From contig NW_002060944.1 in the NCBI RefSeq assembly GCF_000150275.1, positions 65,614-129,613 of the forward strand: a stretch of 64,000 nt of DNA, read 5' to 3'. Source of the stretch: Trichoplax adhaerens. Lineage: Eukaryota > Placozoa > Uniplacotomia > Trichoplacea > Trichoplacidae. Numbering within the stretch: position 1 is the first letter of the stretch; each line of letters opens with the position of its first letter. The notes under the pieces are model-generated. The model was given only the letters and a program-made list of their open reading frames with translations. It did not search any database and was not told where the DNA came from. Below, one piece after another: positions 24,090 through 37,057 of this stretch. Both the position numbers and the translations under genes were made by a program.

Positions 24090-27000
24090 TTACTTTTTTA
24101 CAATTTGGATTACGTCTTCATCTTGAACGACATGACTTAAACCAACACGTTGCGGGTTAAATTTTGTACTCGTACCCTATAGTGAAGTAGAAATGAATTG
24201 TTCAATCAATAGTCTAACCTTGAACCTGTTTCACGGCAACACAGTCCAATTATAATACTAGATAGAGCTAGTCAAATAGCAGGTAAAAAAATTATAATCC
24301 CAAATCCAAGTCGATAGAATAAAATACAGTCAACGTGTAATTAACGACTCTACTTACCCAAATTAGAGCATATTTAAATGAGTTGGCAATGGTCCGATGA
24401 ATGTAATGGCACTGTTATATAAAATAGAAGCATTAATTAACAAGTCATTACAGAATACGCTAATTTAAAACCGTAGTAATAAATGCGATATGCCCACATT
24501 TGCCATAGGCTACTCACCACATGCTCAACGGTAGCGTTATTCCTTAAAATGAGGCCATCGCCAAAATCTGGATTTTCTGTATTGGATAGAATAAACAACA
24601 ACATGGACCCATTATAAATCAATCAATCAGTCTCTTTTACAAGCAGCAGTTGTCAATGCAAATGCAGTTATAGCAATCAACCGAATGTTTTATCAATCAA
24701 TCAATTGACTTTACAAGCAGCAGTTTAGCTATATGTGTGCAGATAAAGTAATCAATCAAACCAATAGGCGATAAGACTCTTTAACAGCACTTTAACACTA
24801 TAGACGAACGTAGGATATATTGGAAAGCATAAGAAAGTTATATTGTACTTAAGAATGTTTTGTCAAGCAATCAACCGATAGACGGAAAGATACTTTAACA
24901 GTAGCTCAACACTGTAATTGCAGGGAGAGTATACTTGACGCCATAATTAAATGATGCTTTAGAATATTTCATCAACAAACTTTACTACCAGCGGTGTAGC
25001 AATACTATATGTATGTTATTAAAGTAATCAATCAAACAAGAGACGATACGACTCTTTAATAACAGATTGGCAGAATAGATTCGTATACAAGAGAAAATCG
25101 CGCAGTATTACAGCAGCTCTTTAATAAGAAAACTCCTAGCAAATAGTCAGCAACAACACCGACAACCTACTTGCAATAATAACAAAATAGCCGTTCCAAA
25201 ATATGTCTACTTCTACAGTTCTACTCGCCTCCTCTCTTTTTGGTATAAATTCGTATCAGTGCCAAATATTCCCATACCTTGTCCAATAGAAAATCCAAGT
25301 TCAAATCAAGATTACAGCTGAAGCAAATCAGTAGATGGACATCAAATTAGTACAGTGCGCAACCGACTTTGGATACAGCATGATAAAGTAGTGCATCAAG
25401 AAGAGATTACCAACAGATCCAGCAGGCTGACAATACACCGAAAAATACATACTGTATAAATCAGCACTGCACTCAAAAAATACTCACCTAATCACAATCG
25501 AATGGGGCTGGCGAGCAATTCGGTCAACTTCTTCAATGGAAATGGTATCAATTTTATTATACACCTATTTTAAACCCATCGGATAAATAATTGACCCCAT
25601 TATAATTTGTATACAGGACAACTCGTTTTAATGGATCAATAAGAATGGAACATAAAAGACTTGCTTACATAAATACAAGGCAAATAAACTCGGTTTCCGG
25701 TTATAACATCAATAAATTCATCTAGAATAGAGAAGAAGCATATAAAATTTTAACGGTAAATCATCTTTCATCTTCTTGACCTTACACCATGAAAATATTC
25801 ATTTCATTCCATAACTACGATACCTGCGGTACAATCTTCCCTAAACAATACTTCCGCGTTAAAAATTTCTGTTATACCATGAAATCAAGATTGAAAATAG
25901 TCATTCATTTTTCAAACATTATCAAACTAAATTCTACTAAAACAACTTACTGTACTCGTGAAGAATCAACTGAATTAATTTTTCATTCACGTGAGTTAGA
26001 GGGCAGGTAGCATTAAAATGTAATCCTCCAGCTTTCTTTGGCTGTAAGGGCGTAATAATAGTAAATTAATAGTCATAGCGTGGATCATCTATCTCACAGT
26101 GGATAAACACTTGATCACGTCATCCTAACTAGAAATGGTATCTATTTTACTGTTATAATAACAAACCTTAAAATAAATATTCGGCCTTCTTGCATTTAAC
26201 CGAATCCCTACCGTTTCCAGTTCAGCCTTGAGTAATGCCCTTTATTAATAAAACAGATGAACAACGTCCAGTACTTGGTTACCAGTCAAAATAGAAAAAG
26301 AGGAAATTGCAACAGCAAATTTACAAATATTAAAATACGAGTAAATGTATTCCAAATCAGCCACATAGACGTCAAAAAATAACATGACGAGGTAAAATAA
26401 TATAATACAATACACTCTTTTTCAGATACAGTTTATTAAGTTACAATTAAGTAAAATCGTACATTATCCACTTTTCTTCCGATTACTTGTACACATATTG
26501 ACACAAACCTTTGAACATCGCCTTTCGTGGCATCCAACATCATTAAAACGACATCCGCCGTACGCCCAACAGCAATCACTTGTCTACCTCTTCCTTTGCC
26601 TAAAGCCAAGCGCCACATTATCAATATAATACCATTACCATCATCGATATTATCGAAGCAAGTATCATGGCAGAGCAACTCATTTTGACTATCATAAAAG
26701 CCGAAATCTGCAAACAGACAATGATTTACCTTGTGCAGCTCCTTCTATGATACCAGGCAAATCCAATAACTGAATTTTTGCACCGTTATGCTACAAACGA
26801 AGGAAATGACAATCCTGAACATTGGTAATTTCATATAAGATTGAGTAATAAACTTGGACTATGGGTTAATTTTCAAGTTTTACCAATGGAGTAATACATG
26901 ATTAATAAAGTACTATTGTAATCTAAAACTACGCGCATTTATGAAGCTATACGTATATTATACTACAGTACAAAAACAGACGCGAATAAAGGATTGACAT

Positions 27001-29654
27001 CGAGCATGAAGCCAGTAATTAACGAAACGTATCACGTTGCTGCTGTTCAAGAGTGAATACAGCAGTTTATGTCTACGTTTTATGGTAGTCGCATACTTCG
27101 ATTACACCAGGGATGCATGTCAATGTTGTAAATTCGTAGGATGCAGATTCACTAAACGTCGATGTCAGTTTATTCAGTAATGTCGACTAAAATGGTAAAA
27201 AAGATTGATTATCAATATGGAAGATATATCAATGAAGCACAGTACTAATCGCTTAAACTAACCTTGCCAACAGATGGAAATCCTATTAGAGCAACCCTGG
27301 CATCTCCCGATTTCATAACATCGAATCCTTCACCCTAAATGACCAATCGAGGATGCATGTTATTCATAGCTATCAAGAATAATGTAATCAATAGATAAAT
27401 GTTTTACTTATACTACACATCGTTAAGGTAATACTGCAACACATTCATATCGATGTTGGCATGATTGTACTGCAATACGCAATTACACATTGCTTTGATG
27501 ATAAAGTTAATGCTTCTGCATTAGATATCGTATCAATGATTGTACTACGAATAGTAATACTAATTTTATTACTGTTTCTAAGTGAAATGGTAGTCTGCGT
27601 CTGAAAATTGAAACTAATCATCCGATAATCTTTCAGGTGATTACAAATTTCATGGATTTGACGTAAATTACTCATTCATTAGCAGGTGGACATTCAAACG
27701 TGTATTTCTTGATACCTTAGCCGATGAAGATTTCGGTCCTTCCAGTAACTGGGCTCGATATTTGGCCAATTTAGCTTTCAGTAAACCAAGATGGTACTCG
27801 GTAGCTTGAAATTGGATAAATTAAAAAGATATAGTTTATATACAGTACACAATCTTTCCACTGTACTGTACATAGTATTGAACTAATAGTAGGTCTTACT
27901 ATCAGCAGTCAATATCTACAAAGAAAGTTGCATATAGAATCCAATTCAATTCAGACCATCTCCTGATTGAATACTTAGGCTTTACGGTATTTGGTAACGA
28001 AAATAGGCAGTTTATTAGCCAAGTCCATGCATTAACAAGCTATCGTGCGTTGATTGTAAGTCATCAATGAGAACGTTAGAGTATAAAACTACCTTTGAAG
28101 AAGGTCATGAATCAGTTGAAAATTTTGCATCCAAGATAGGATACTTTGTATCATACTCTAATAGAACATTTGACGACTAGTCAATCATCGCCATGTTTTG
28201 CCACTATTGTAAAGTGACGAGATTCAATGCCCAAGGAAGGAACATTTATGATGGTCGCTTTATACCAAAAATAACAACATCAATCAGATCTGTACACGTA
28301 TGAGCCATGAAGGAAGGGCGTAGTGATTGAAAAACTCCTACAGTATCAAGATATCTCTTCTAATCGACTCCCAATCACTAATTTACTACAGTCGATGAAA
28401 CAGGTTCCATTTCTCATTTATCAAACATTGATTTAGCATAAGTTTCAAATTATTAAATAATCAGTCCCTCGCCATCTTAACAGGATTATGAGTCAGTCAT
28501 ATTTTAGGACTATCAAAAATTCTAATGTTTGCTACTGCAATACCGTAAAATGGTTATAGCCAATGCCTAAGGAAGTTGTACTGTTGCTGATCAGTTCATA
28601 CCAATCATAACACGATGAAATTGACTTGTCTACGTCCAGGTACGATTCAAGGGCATTTTGAATCAAGACTATCAGCGACAGAATCTCTAGTTACATGAGG
28701 CTCTTCTATTCTAATGATTATCTGGAATACAGTATCCAGCCATTTCTGCTAGTTTACTACAAAATGACCCTGTAAAGCATTATCCATTACTGCTTCATCA
28801 TCAAGTAGTTTGAAATATAGCAACAGTTTACAATAACGACACCATGGCTCCATCTACAGTCAATGCTGTAGGGATTAACACGATTGGTGATCTCTTGATC
28901 TCTTCATCCAATAATAACAATATCAAATTGATCTATACTGTACACGTACCCTTCGATCTAAGGGCATCGCAAGTCAAAATGATGACTACCAGAGGCAGAA
29001 TCTCAATGAATTATTATTTATGTCTATTTTAATGATGATGAAGAATCGTACAGTATCAACTCATTTCTGCCAGTCTATTTCAACATGACTCCATCAATAA
29101 TCATCTATTTCTTCATCAAGTAGTTATACACATCGATGTCGCAAAAGTCACTATGTCATGTCTACGTCGACATTGACTGTGAAAGGAATTGGCACTATTG
29201 GTTGATACTGTACCAGTCACAACGGCATGAAATTGATCTATATACATGTACAAGTAGTTAGACTTAAGGGCATCGAGAGTCAAAATAATGACTTCCAGAG
29301 ACAAAATCTCGAATAAATCGATATGTCTATACATGTAGTAGAGTATACACTAGTACTCATGGCAACCTCTGATTCATATAAGGAATACAACATCAAGTCA
29401 TTTCTGCAAGCCTCATGCAAATTAATCCTTTACATTAGCATTCATTTCTTCTTCATCCAGTAGTTATAGATATAGCAAAAGTTTCAAATAACGACATCAA
29501 GGCTCTGTTTATATTCTCGACATGATTCTAAATTGATCCTAGAGCAAGATTGAGCCGATGACATGATAGGCGTACAAAATGGACATGTACCTTTATTCTT
29601 TTGAGTCCTTGAAATTTCTTTCTCGATCTCACTAATCTTTTCCAATATTCCCAT
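24090..29654 (-). CDS. DRG2: Developmentally regulated GTP-binding protein 2 (15 exons)
   Basis: Exons: 29654-29591, 27804-27716, 27334-27263, 27186-27097, 26790-26730, 26599-26509, 26239-26167, 26041-25951, 25868-25824, 25721-25669, 25564-25488, 25317-25229, 24576-24518, 24411-24358, 24176-24090. All phases agree and the product is 364 aa, the typical DRG2 length. It starts [14 protein letters not shown], has G1 GFPSVGKST (69-77), G3 DLPG (115-118), [11 protein letters not shown], the DRG2-type [19 protein letters not shown]4 NKID (246-249), and ends in a TGS domain with VIQIVKK. DRG2 is a conserved translation-associated GTPase that partners with RWDD1/DFRP2. The ATG has a good context (ATCACCATGG). 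Intron 12 appears to use a GC donor. Intron 1 (1.8 kb) is much longer than the rest and repetitive. Confidence 0.97.
28190..29530. repeat. Degenerate array in DRG2 intron 1, period about 280-320 bp
   Basis: Four to five diverged copies sharing TTCATCATCAAGTAGTTT, ATAGCAAAAGTTTCAAATAACGA, a GGCATCGAGAGTCAA segment, a CAGAATCTC segment and ATTTCTGCCAGT. No coding exon was found inside it. Confidence 0.65.
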
Positions 29655-30921
29655 GGTGATAATGAGTCTCGCTACTCAATCCAGTGGCAGCTAAATCAAC
29701 GAAAAGACGGCAGAAACACGCCGTTAATAGTCTTAAACTACTTGTACTATAAATGGAGAAGGCAAAAAGGTTGACGAAATGCCTTGGCTGTGATGGTGGC
29801 GAATCTTGTTTTGCAAATGACAATCAATCACCAGCTCTGTAGAGTCAATAGACCAAGAATTTAACTACAGTTTCAGTAGGGGTATAGCATACAGTACAGA
29901 CAACGAGGAAAGGACGACGGTAGGACAGACAAGCTAAAGTCATAGAGGTAAATGAGAAATGGAATATTTGATACACCGTACTACTGTATTATGACATGAT
30001 GGATACAGTGGGGTCAAATCGTGTCGATATAGCCATGCTACTGAAACAAGATCTTCGGATACAGTCATCACATAGGAAAAATGATTGAAAATGCGCTAGA
30101 CTCGAAATGGTTCAACAATTTGTTCAGGAAGTGGCCTTAAATTTAAATTCCAACAAAAAATGTTGGATTAATCCTTGATACTCGATAGATATTAACCTTA
30201 ATAAGGCGTAAGATAGATTAAACACCATTGGTTGATCTTGAATCAACAGAATAAAACACGGACGGAACATTGATGTAGACTACCGCTTTCCTTGCCTTGG
30301 GAGCGATAGGATAGACAATTTTTGACCTTAGATTAAGCAGATAAAACACTTACGGAACATTATTTAATATGGCTATAAGCATTGCTGGTAGTAGCCGTTA
30401 TTATTTATGCATAAACTAGGGCTTTGGCTGCCTTTAATAATGATAGAAAAGATATTTCATTGACCTTCGGCAATATGAAACAATATAGAATAATATACTC
30501 GCATATGAAATAGATACTGTTAATTTAATTCTTATCAAATAACGGTATAATCCAGAATGTAATACACATACTAAGAGGATATCGCCGATGCAATGGAAAT
30601 AAATATCGATCGGTTGTATCACATACCAAGAAAATAGATACTCAATATTCAAGAACATAGAGAGAATAACTGATATAGTAACAAATCATGAATATTAAAT
30701 AATGATACCAAACAGGTACGCAACGACTTTATTTTATTACAAATATTTCCACTTCTTCTTGTTACGGTCTAAAATTGAGTACAACACCTATCAAGTTTAT
30801 ACCATACAACAGTCAATACCATTATAAATTGCTATGCAAAGAATTCGAGTAAGATGAGCATCATGCATCTTTCCTCATCTATAAATATAGTATAAATAGA
30901 ACAAAAATGAATCATAAAGTT
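29655..30921. other. DRG2 upstream / BRF2 downstream spacer
   Basis: About 1.27 kb between the DRG2 start and the BRF2 stop, both on the minus strand. It must hold the DRG2 promoter and the BRF2 3' UTR. I saw no TATA box at a convincing position, no RNA gene and no conserved open frame. Confidence 0.4.
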
Positions 30922-33900
30922 TTATTTGGAATTCTTCTTATGGACCTTGGGCATAGAGCCCACAACCTTAAGTTTCTGCACCTAAATTTTAGATAAATTG
31001 TCTACATGAATTCAATCCTAATTTATATGAATACAAGTTAAGGGGCCAGAATAGAAAGATGTTACAACCTCTTCCGCCGATTTCAAAAAGTTATGCATCT
31101 CTTCTTCAGCAATATCTTCCTGACCTAGCTCTTCCCCATTCTGCGACTAATGCAAACATATCTTACCATTATTATCATAGAAACTAATATGAGAAACGCC
31201 AGCAATAACTGATGTAGACAATCTTGGTAGAACATACCGACGATGGCATTAACTGACATAAACGTGATTCATAGTATCCATCAGCCAAGTCGTCCTTGTA
31301 AGCGTCAAAAAAAATTAGAAATAAAGCCAGAATGACTTGCCTTACTAGCCATAAACGATGAACAAAATAATACTGTGATCAAAGTTACTTACTTCTGAAT
31401 AGCCATGAGCAAGTAGTAACTTGATAACGGCTTCATTGTGTTCGCCGGGATTAGTATGAATTCCTTTTAGAGTTTTCCACAAATCCTCTATTCAACAATA
31501 AATTATCAATTTGAAGATGAAGCAGTAATTCTTCTCTCTCACCAAATCAAGGCATGCAGAAAATTTCAAGCATGATGCGCGTATAAAAGATAATTACCTT
31601 CGTTCACTTCTTCACCATTCAACAACAGGCTTTCCTTAACTTCTTTAATGGCCTTTCGATTTTCTAGGGATTTCCGTTGATTTTGCGCAAAGGATATGGG
31701 CTATTCACGTTTATTAAGCAGTAATAGCGCGAGTAAAAATAACAATTAAAATATTGTCATCTTTATAATGTTTCTGTCTATATTTTAAATGTACCGCATA
31801 AGTCTGAGCATCAGCTTTTTCTTTTCTAAAAATGATAACATAAATTTTGAAAATTAGCATACGGAGTAAAAGGTGCCCTAGAAGCACCGTAAAAGGATAA
31901 TCGAAATAGGGACAAACATTGAGTGTTTAATGACTTCTTTATATTTAATAATTTTTGGTAGATAATGGGCAATCTTCTTTCGTGAGATATCTATGAATAA
32001 TGCAAATTGCATCAGTTTACTAATGCTATCGACCAAATCTATTATTAGAAAAGATGAATTTAGCACATTCACATGATACTGCAATCATTACCTTGCTTAA
32101 TCCATGGTAGAAATTTAATGCAATTCATGCAAACATCTTCAATTTCACGTCTCCTCTAGAAGTATAGAAAACAAGCACTAATTTTTGAGACTATGCAACG
32201 CAATCTTGACTGAAGTACAAATGTAATACATACTTTCATGAATATGCCAGTGCTAATTTTACAATCCTTGCATATTGCGTCTATATTTGCCTAAAGAAAA
32301 AGGATAGGCATTGGATAGAAAATCTCTCATTAGCAAATGCTTCACTCATGCATAATTATAAAACTGCATCATAAACAACGTGTTGCAAAGTTCATGTATA
32401 ATGAGTAATAGTGTTTTTCATTATAGTTAGAACATAATTTGCCTGGTACCTTAGGACTATCACTTGACTTTAAAGCAAGGTAAGCAGCTGCACCTATCAG
32501 AGGTGGTCTCCTTCAATAAGACAATATATTGCTGTGTTTATTCACTTGATATTAGTGAAATTCGTACAATAATTGCCTACATAATACGCGTACACGAAAA
32601 GATCACCATCAATTTATAACTATACTTACAGTCGTCCAGTATCGAGCCATTGCACTTCAACGCAAAACTGAACAATTCTAATCGCAATTAATAATTATAA
32701 TTAATACATGGCGTCAATCAATGGTACTTAAAGAAAATTCAAAAGCAAAGATCCATTTACTCAGTTGCGAGTTGCTTGATTTTAAAATCTTTGATGGGTA
32801 TCTTGGAGGAGATAATTTCCATATGCTATAACAAAACGCAAAGTACTGTAGTGCTTAATAACTAGGCTCGAGAGAGGAATAATTTGGCTCAACCTATATC
32901 AATGTTGCTGTAAGGGAGCTAATAATAAGAGTAGCAATGTAACTACCTCTGCAATAGTTGGTTCAGGAATAGCCAAGGTGAGATTTAACTCACGACAAAT
33001 TTTCTTAGACATGTTGCTAATAGCAGATTCATTAAATGGAATCTTCTGTGCAATATCTTTAAGAAATATAGTAACTCCATTCTGACGACATACTATAAAT
33101 ATGCATCTATGATAATAAAAGCTACTTTAGAATTATCTTGATATTTTGCATGTACTTTAAATAAACTGGCAGTTTGTACCCAGCAGCTACAAGTTTTTCT
33201 CCCTGGAAATATCGGCTCTTAAGGTGTTTATACAACTGCTTCAGTAGATTTAGCGCCTAATTTTTCAATTTGAAACAAGGTTAATTTTTAAAAAAGGTAT
33301 CTAAAATAGCTGTAAATAAATGATGTTATTAATTCAAGAGATATTCCCTAAGAAAGTCAACGCTCGCATATATCAGAATAGATACAGTAGAGTAACTTTA
33401 GGATTGATCATAATTATTTTTGATTCAGTTAATAACTCGATACAGTATAAAATAACATTGTAAAGAATGAGATCGTAGGGCAAACTTATAAATTTTTCGT
33501 ACATTACCTGATCCTGTATATCACTTGGAAGGCAGAGAGTTTTGGTTAAGCGTTTCACGGTACGGAATGATTTTCGCTGAAATTGATGAGTATTATTTAG
33601 TCATGTTAAGTTGTAGTACGCATAATACAGTAAGTCTTCTATGGTTTTACAGGCTCTTTGAAGTTGATTATTATCAAGGCTACTGAATCTTTCAGCATTG
33701 CTATTGATGATAGGTACTCTAAATTGAACAGGATTGGAATAATGTATTGATAGCTAATGTCTGTTTTAGCATGTGTACATCTTTAACTTATCGCGTTCCT
33801 GTTTTACGAAAGAAAAAAAATACAATAATAACGTGCTTCTTGCCATTTGTTAGCCATTGCAACGGTTGGTCGATACAAATCATTCAAGAAATTATAGTGT

Positions 33901-36436
33901 GGTTCTATACAACAACACTATGTAATATCATCATCTATTAATGCACGGACAAGAATCATTTTTAATTTTACAGAGCCTGGTTAAATAAGCTGATGGTTGT
34001 AATCCTCTCTAGAAAGCGATTTCTTACCCTAAAAAGAGTCACGTTACTTTTGGAACCTGCAGCTCCACTACGAGTCCAGTGGCTTATTTCAATACCGATG
34101 GAATAGAAAATAATTAATACAAAACTCAGCTATATATCCTGTAGCATTAGTACTTTTAATTTTGCTCTACTTTAAAGCTCTTGCATTAACTTTAGACTAA
34201 GCTCATGAAAATGGCATGATAGCAGCAGAATCTAAAAGGATACAGTAAAGTTATCAATTTATCAGACTAGACACGATTAGTCCAGTCGTATTAAGCTAGG
34301 GTTATTATTGCTTCTAATTTTGTACTTACCTATCATTAGGGACATAGACAGTGTGCTCATTGAATGCCTTGTCCATATTGTGAGAAACCATATCTCCTAT
34401 AACGACACCACAGTTTTTGCATACCTTATCGTGAATGATAAGCACAACATTTAAAATTGAAATCATATTGTAACGCGTTAGGTTATTCTAGTACAAAGCT
34501 ATGAGATCTAGAAAGGCTCGATTTCAACTGAGAGTAGCGTTGGTTGGAGATTCTGTACAATACTCTGGATCAAGAAATGTAAGTCGATAATCTATAGGTA
34601 GGATTCTTGGTCCAAACCATTGGTATGATTAATTAGCAAACTAGCATACAAGTCCCATTGGAGATATCGTATGATAAAATAGTATACTTTAATACGACTC
34701 TTGAAAGCCCTCAAATTCAGTTCAACTGATGTAAGTAAATTTATAATTAGTATCTTCTTACTAAACTGAATACTGCCAGATAACTTATAAGCAGTTAGCA
34801 CGGTAAGTATAAACTGTCAAGGCACTGTATAGACTTTTGTATAGAAGGATATGCAACTCAAGAAAGCGAAAGTATCTACATAATCTCGACTAAATGCCAT
34901 GTACACAAGAATATTAGTAGTCTTCAAGAATTATTCGACAGGCAATGATGTATAAACCGTCGCTATACGGCAATCTGCTCATGAGAAATCCCTATGGTTG
35001 ACTTTTTGCATAGACGAAGATGCAACTCAAGATTGAGATATCAAAGTCATTTGGAATAGCTGAACTAGATGCCATGCGAACGAGAGTTACTAATCTTTAA
35101 CGAATATCCGACCGATAGTGATGTATAAACCAACAATACACTGCAATACTCCACATGAAATACCAATCATAGATTTTTGATATACATAGAAGGCCATGCA
35201 GCTCAAGATAGATATACTGTAGATTTACTGTACGTCATCTCGAACAGCAGGACTAAACGCCATGCAAACGTGAATATTATTAGTCTTCAAGAAATATTCG
35301 ACCAGTTGTGATTTACAAACTATCGATATACTACAATACTACTCATACAATCCCTATTATTGACTTTTTATATACAAGGATGCACAACTCCAGGCAGAGA
35401 TAGTATCTACATCCTCTTGGATAGCTCAACGAAACGCGGTGCAAACGAGAATATTATAATAGCGAGTATTGAGTCTTTCGAAAATATTCGACCGATATTG
35501 ATGTACGATTAAACTGTAGATACGTCTATATTGCAACACTACTGATGAATTTCTATCATGAACGTTCTGTATAGAAGGCTATTGAACTCAAGGCAGGGAA
35601 AGTGCAGTGCCTCTATCATCTTGGATAGCTCGATTAGATGCGATGCATTACGAGAAAATGATAATAGCGAGTACTATTATGAGTTTTTAGGAATTATTCG
35701 GCCGGTATTGATATCTAAATCGTTACTATACTGCAATACAACTGATGAAATTTCTATCATGAACGATTTACTTAGAAGGTCTTGTAACTCAAGGCAGCGA
35801 TAGCACAGTAACAACATTAATCTTGAATAGCTCGATTTGATGCGATGCAAACGAGGATACTTATGATTACAACGAGTATGATATTATTGGTTTTCATGAA
35901 GTATTCGACCGGCAGTGATGTATAAACTGTCGATATAGTGTAATACGACTGATGAAATTTCTATCATTAACTTATTGTATAAAAGGCCATATAACTCAAA
36001 ATAGAGAGAGATAGTATCTATATCATCTTCAATAGCTCGATTACATGCCACATCAAGGAGAATTATTATTAATCTTCAAGAAATATTCGACTGGAAGTGA
36101 TGTCAACAAGTCCTAGCTACGACACGAACGATCCTATCGTATCCTACGTTTTCATGGCTTTATTAAGATATTGTACATCGTCTAGAATCATTTGACAGGG
36201 GAATACCAGTCTGTAGTGTGTAAAGTAGATATCCAATGACATCAATAACCTTCATCAAAGGGCAAATACAAGCTCTTTCCACTCAATGCAAGCGAGATCA
36301 AAGTGAAACTCGCCATGTTTACTAACCACACAGTACTTACTCGACTTCGTTCAGTGCCAATGTTGTCATAATCAATTTCTCGACTTCCACACGAGTGGCA
36401 TTGCAATGGATTACTCGATGAAGCAACCATATTCAT
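30922..36436 (-). CDS. BRF2: TFIIIB subunit BRF2 (TFIIB-family factor, 17 exons)
   Basis: Exons: 36436-36341, 34424-34330, 34082-34028, 33576-33508, 33256-33180, 33106-32947, 32825-32761, 32677-32630, 32510-32450, 32290-32234, 32155-32092, 31820-31795, 31700-31598, 31487-31393, 31294-31238, 31146-31069, 30981-30922. All join in phase to 421 aa, near the vertebrate BRF2 length. A TFIIB-type zinc ribbon has C13/C16 and C34/C37. Two cyclin repeats follow, with TVKRLTKTLCLPSDIQDQ, LVAAGCIFIVCRQNGVT and VQWLDTGRLRPPLIGAAAY, which fit BRF2 better than TFIIB or BRF1. The C-terminal EEEMHNFLKSAEE resembles the BRF2 TBP-anchor region. BRF2 recruits RNA polymerase III to type 3 promoters (U6, RNase P RNA, 7SK). 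The start context is strong (GCCACCATGA). Exon 12 is only 26 nt, with a competing AG 5 nt upstream, and is the least certain exon. Confidence 0.9.
34840..36110. repeat. Seven-copy array in BRF2 intron 1, period about 168-208 bp
   Basis: Copies marked by AGAAGG..ATGCAACTCAAG near 34850, 35018, 35190, 35382, 35575, 35775 and 35983. Each has ATAGCTCGA.TA.ATGC.ATGC, TCTTCAAGAAATATTCGACC and GTGATGTATAAAC words. Spacing grows along the array through small insertions. Confidence 0.85.
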
Positions 36437-37057
36437 GGTGGCGTTCTAAACGATGTTGCTACCTCGCTGGAATACAGTATTAGCCTTCAAATGGCGACTA
36501 AATTGAAGAAGAAACGATATTTAATAGCTCCCTTAGCCATGTTGAAATGTTGGCTAGTGGAATAGGAGGTCGCTTATAGGCTTTTATAGGGAACGTAAGG
36601 ACTGTAACGGTAGCGTAGGCTAACGTTCACTCGATCTGAAAGTGGAAGGGTTTGTGCCCGAATGGCTCAGTTTGAGTAGTGCATTTGTATGACGTAGCTT
36701 GTGGAGTCGTGATCTTGTATAGATGATGACGATGCCACGTCCGGGACATAGAATGATTCCATAGGGTACACTATAGAGATACGACATGTGTATGGGGTAC
36801 TATACTGCACAAACTATCAAAAGCCTGAGGAAGCGAGGACTGGCTAGCTGGTAGCCAGTTGCACAGCAACCAAAACTACCTCAGCTTTCGATCTTATATT
36901 TCCTCTACTGGAAAGATGATTCTGTATTTTCTACCTTGTTGAAGCTGCTGCTAAACTTACAGAGTGTTCTTCCTATGCCTTTCAGTCTTACTGAGTGAAT
37001 AATTGTATAAATTGGGTGTGTAGTATTTGAAGTTGGTCGGTTTCTTCCATTTTAGCC
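36437..37057. promoter_or_regulatory. Divergent promoter between BRF2 and POP7
   Basis: 621 bp separate the BRF2 start (minus) from the POP7 start (plus), so both promoters must lie here unless transcription starts are internal. About 350 bp of it (36560-36920) recurs, diverged, at 51865-52215, including GGACTGTAACGGTAG, AGGCTAACGTTCACTCGATC, TGGCTAGCTGGTAGCCAG and GCAACCAAAACTACCTCAGC. No TATA box was identified with confidence. Confidence 0.6.
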
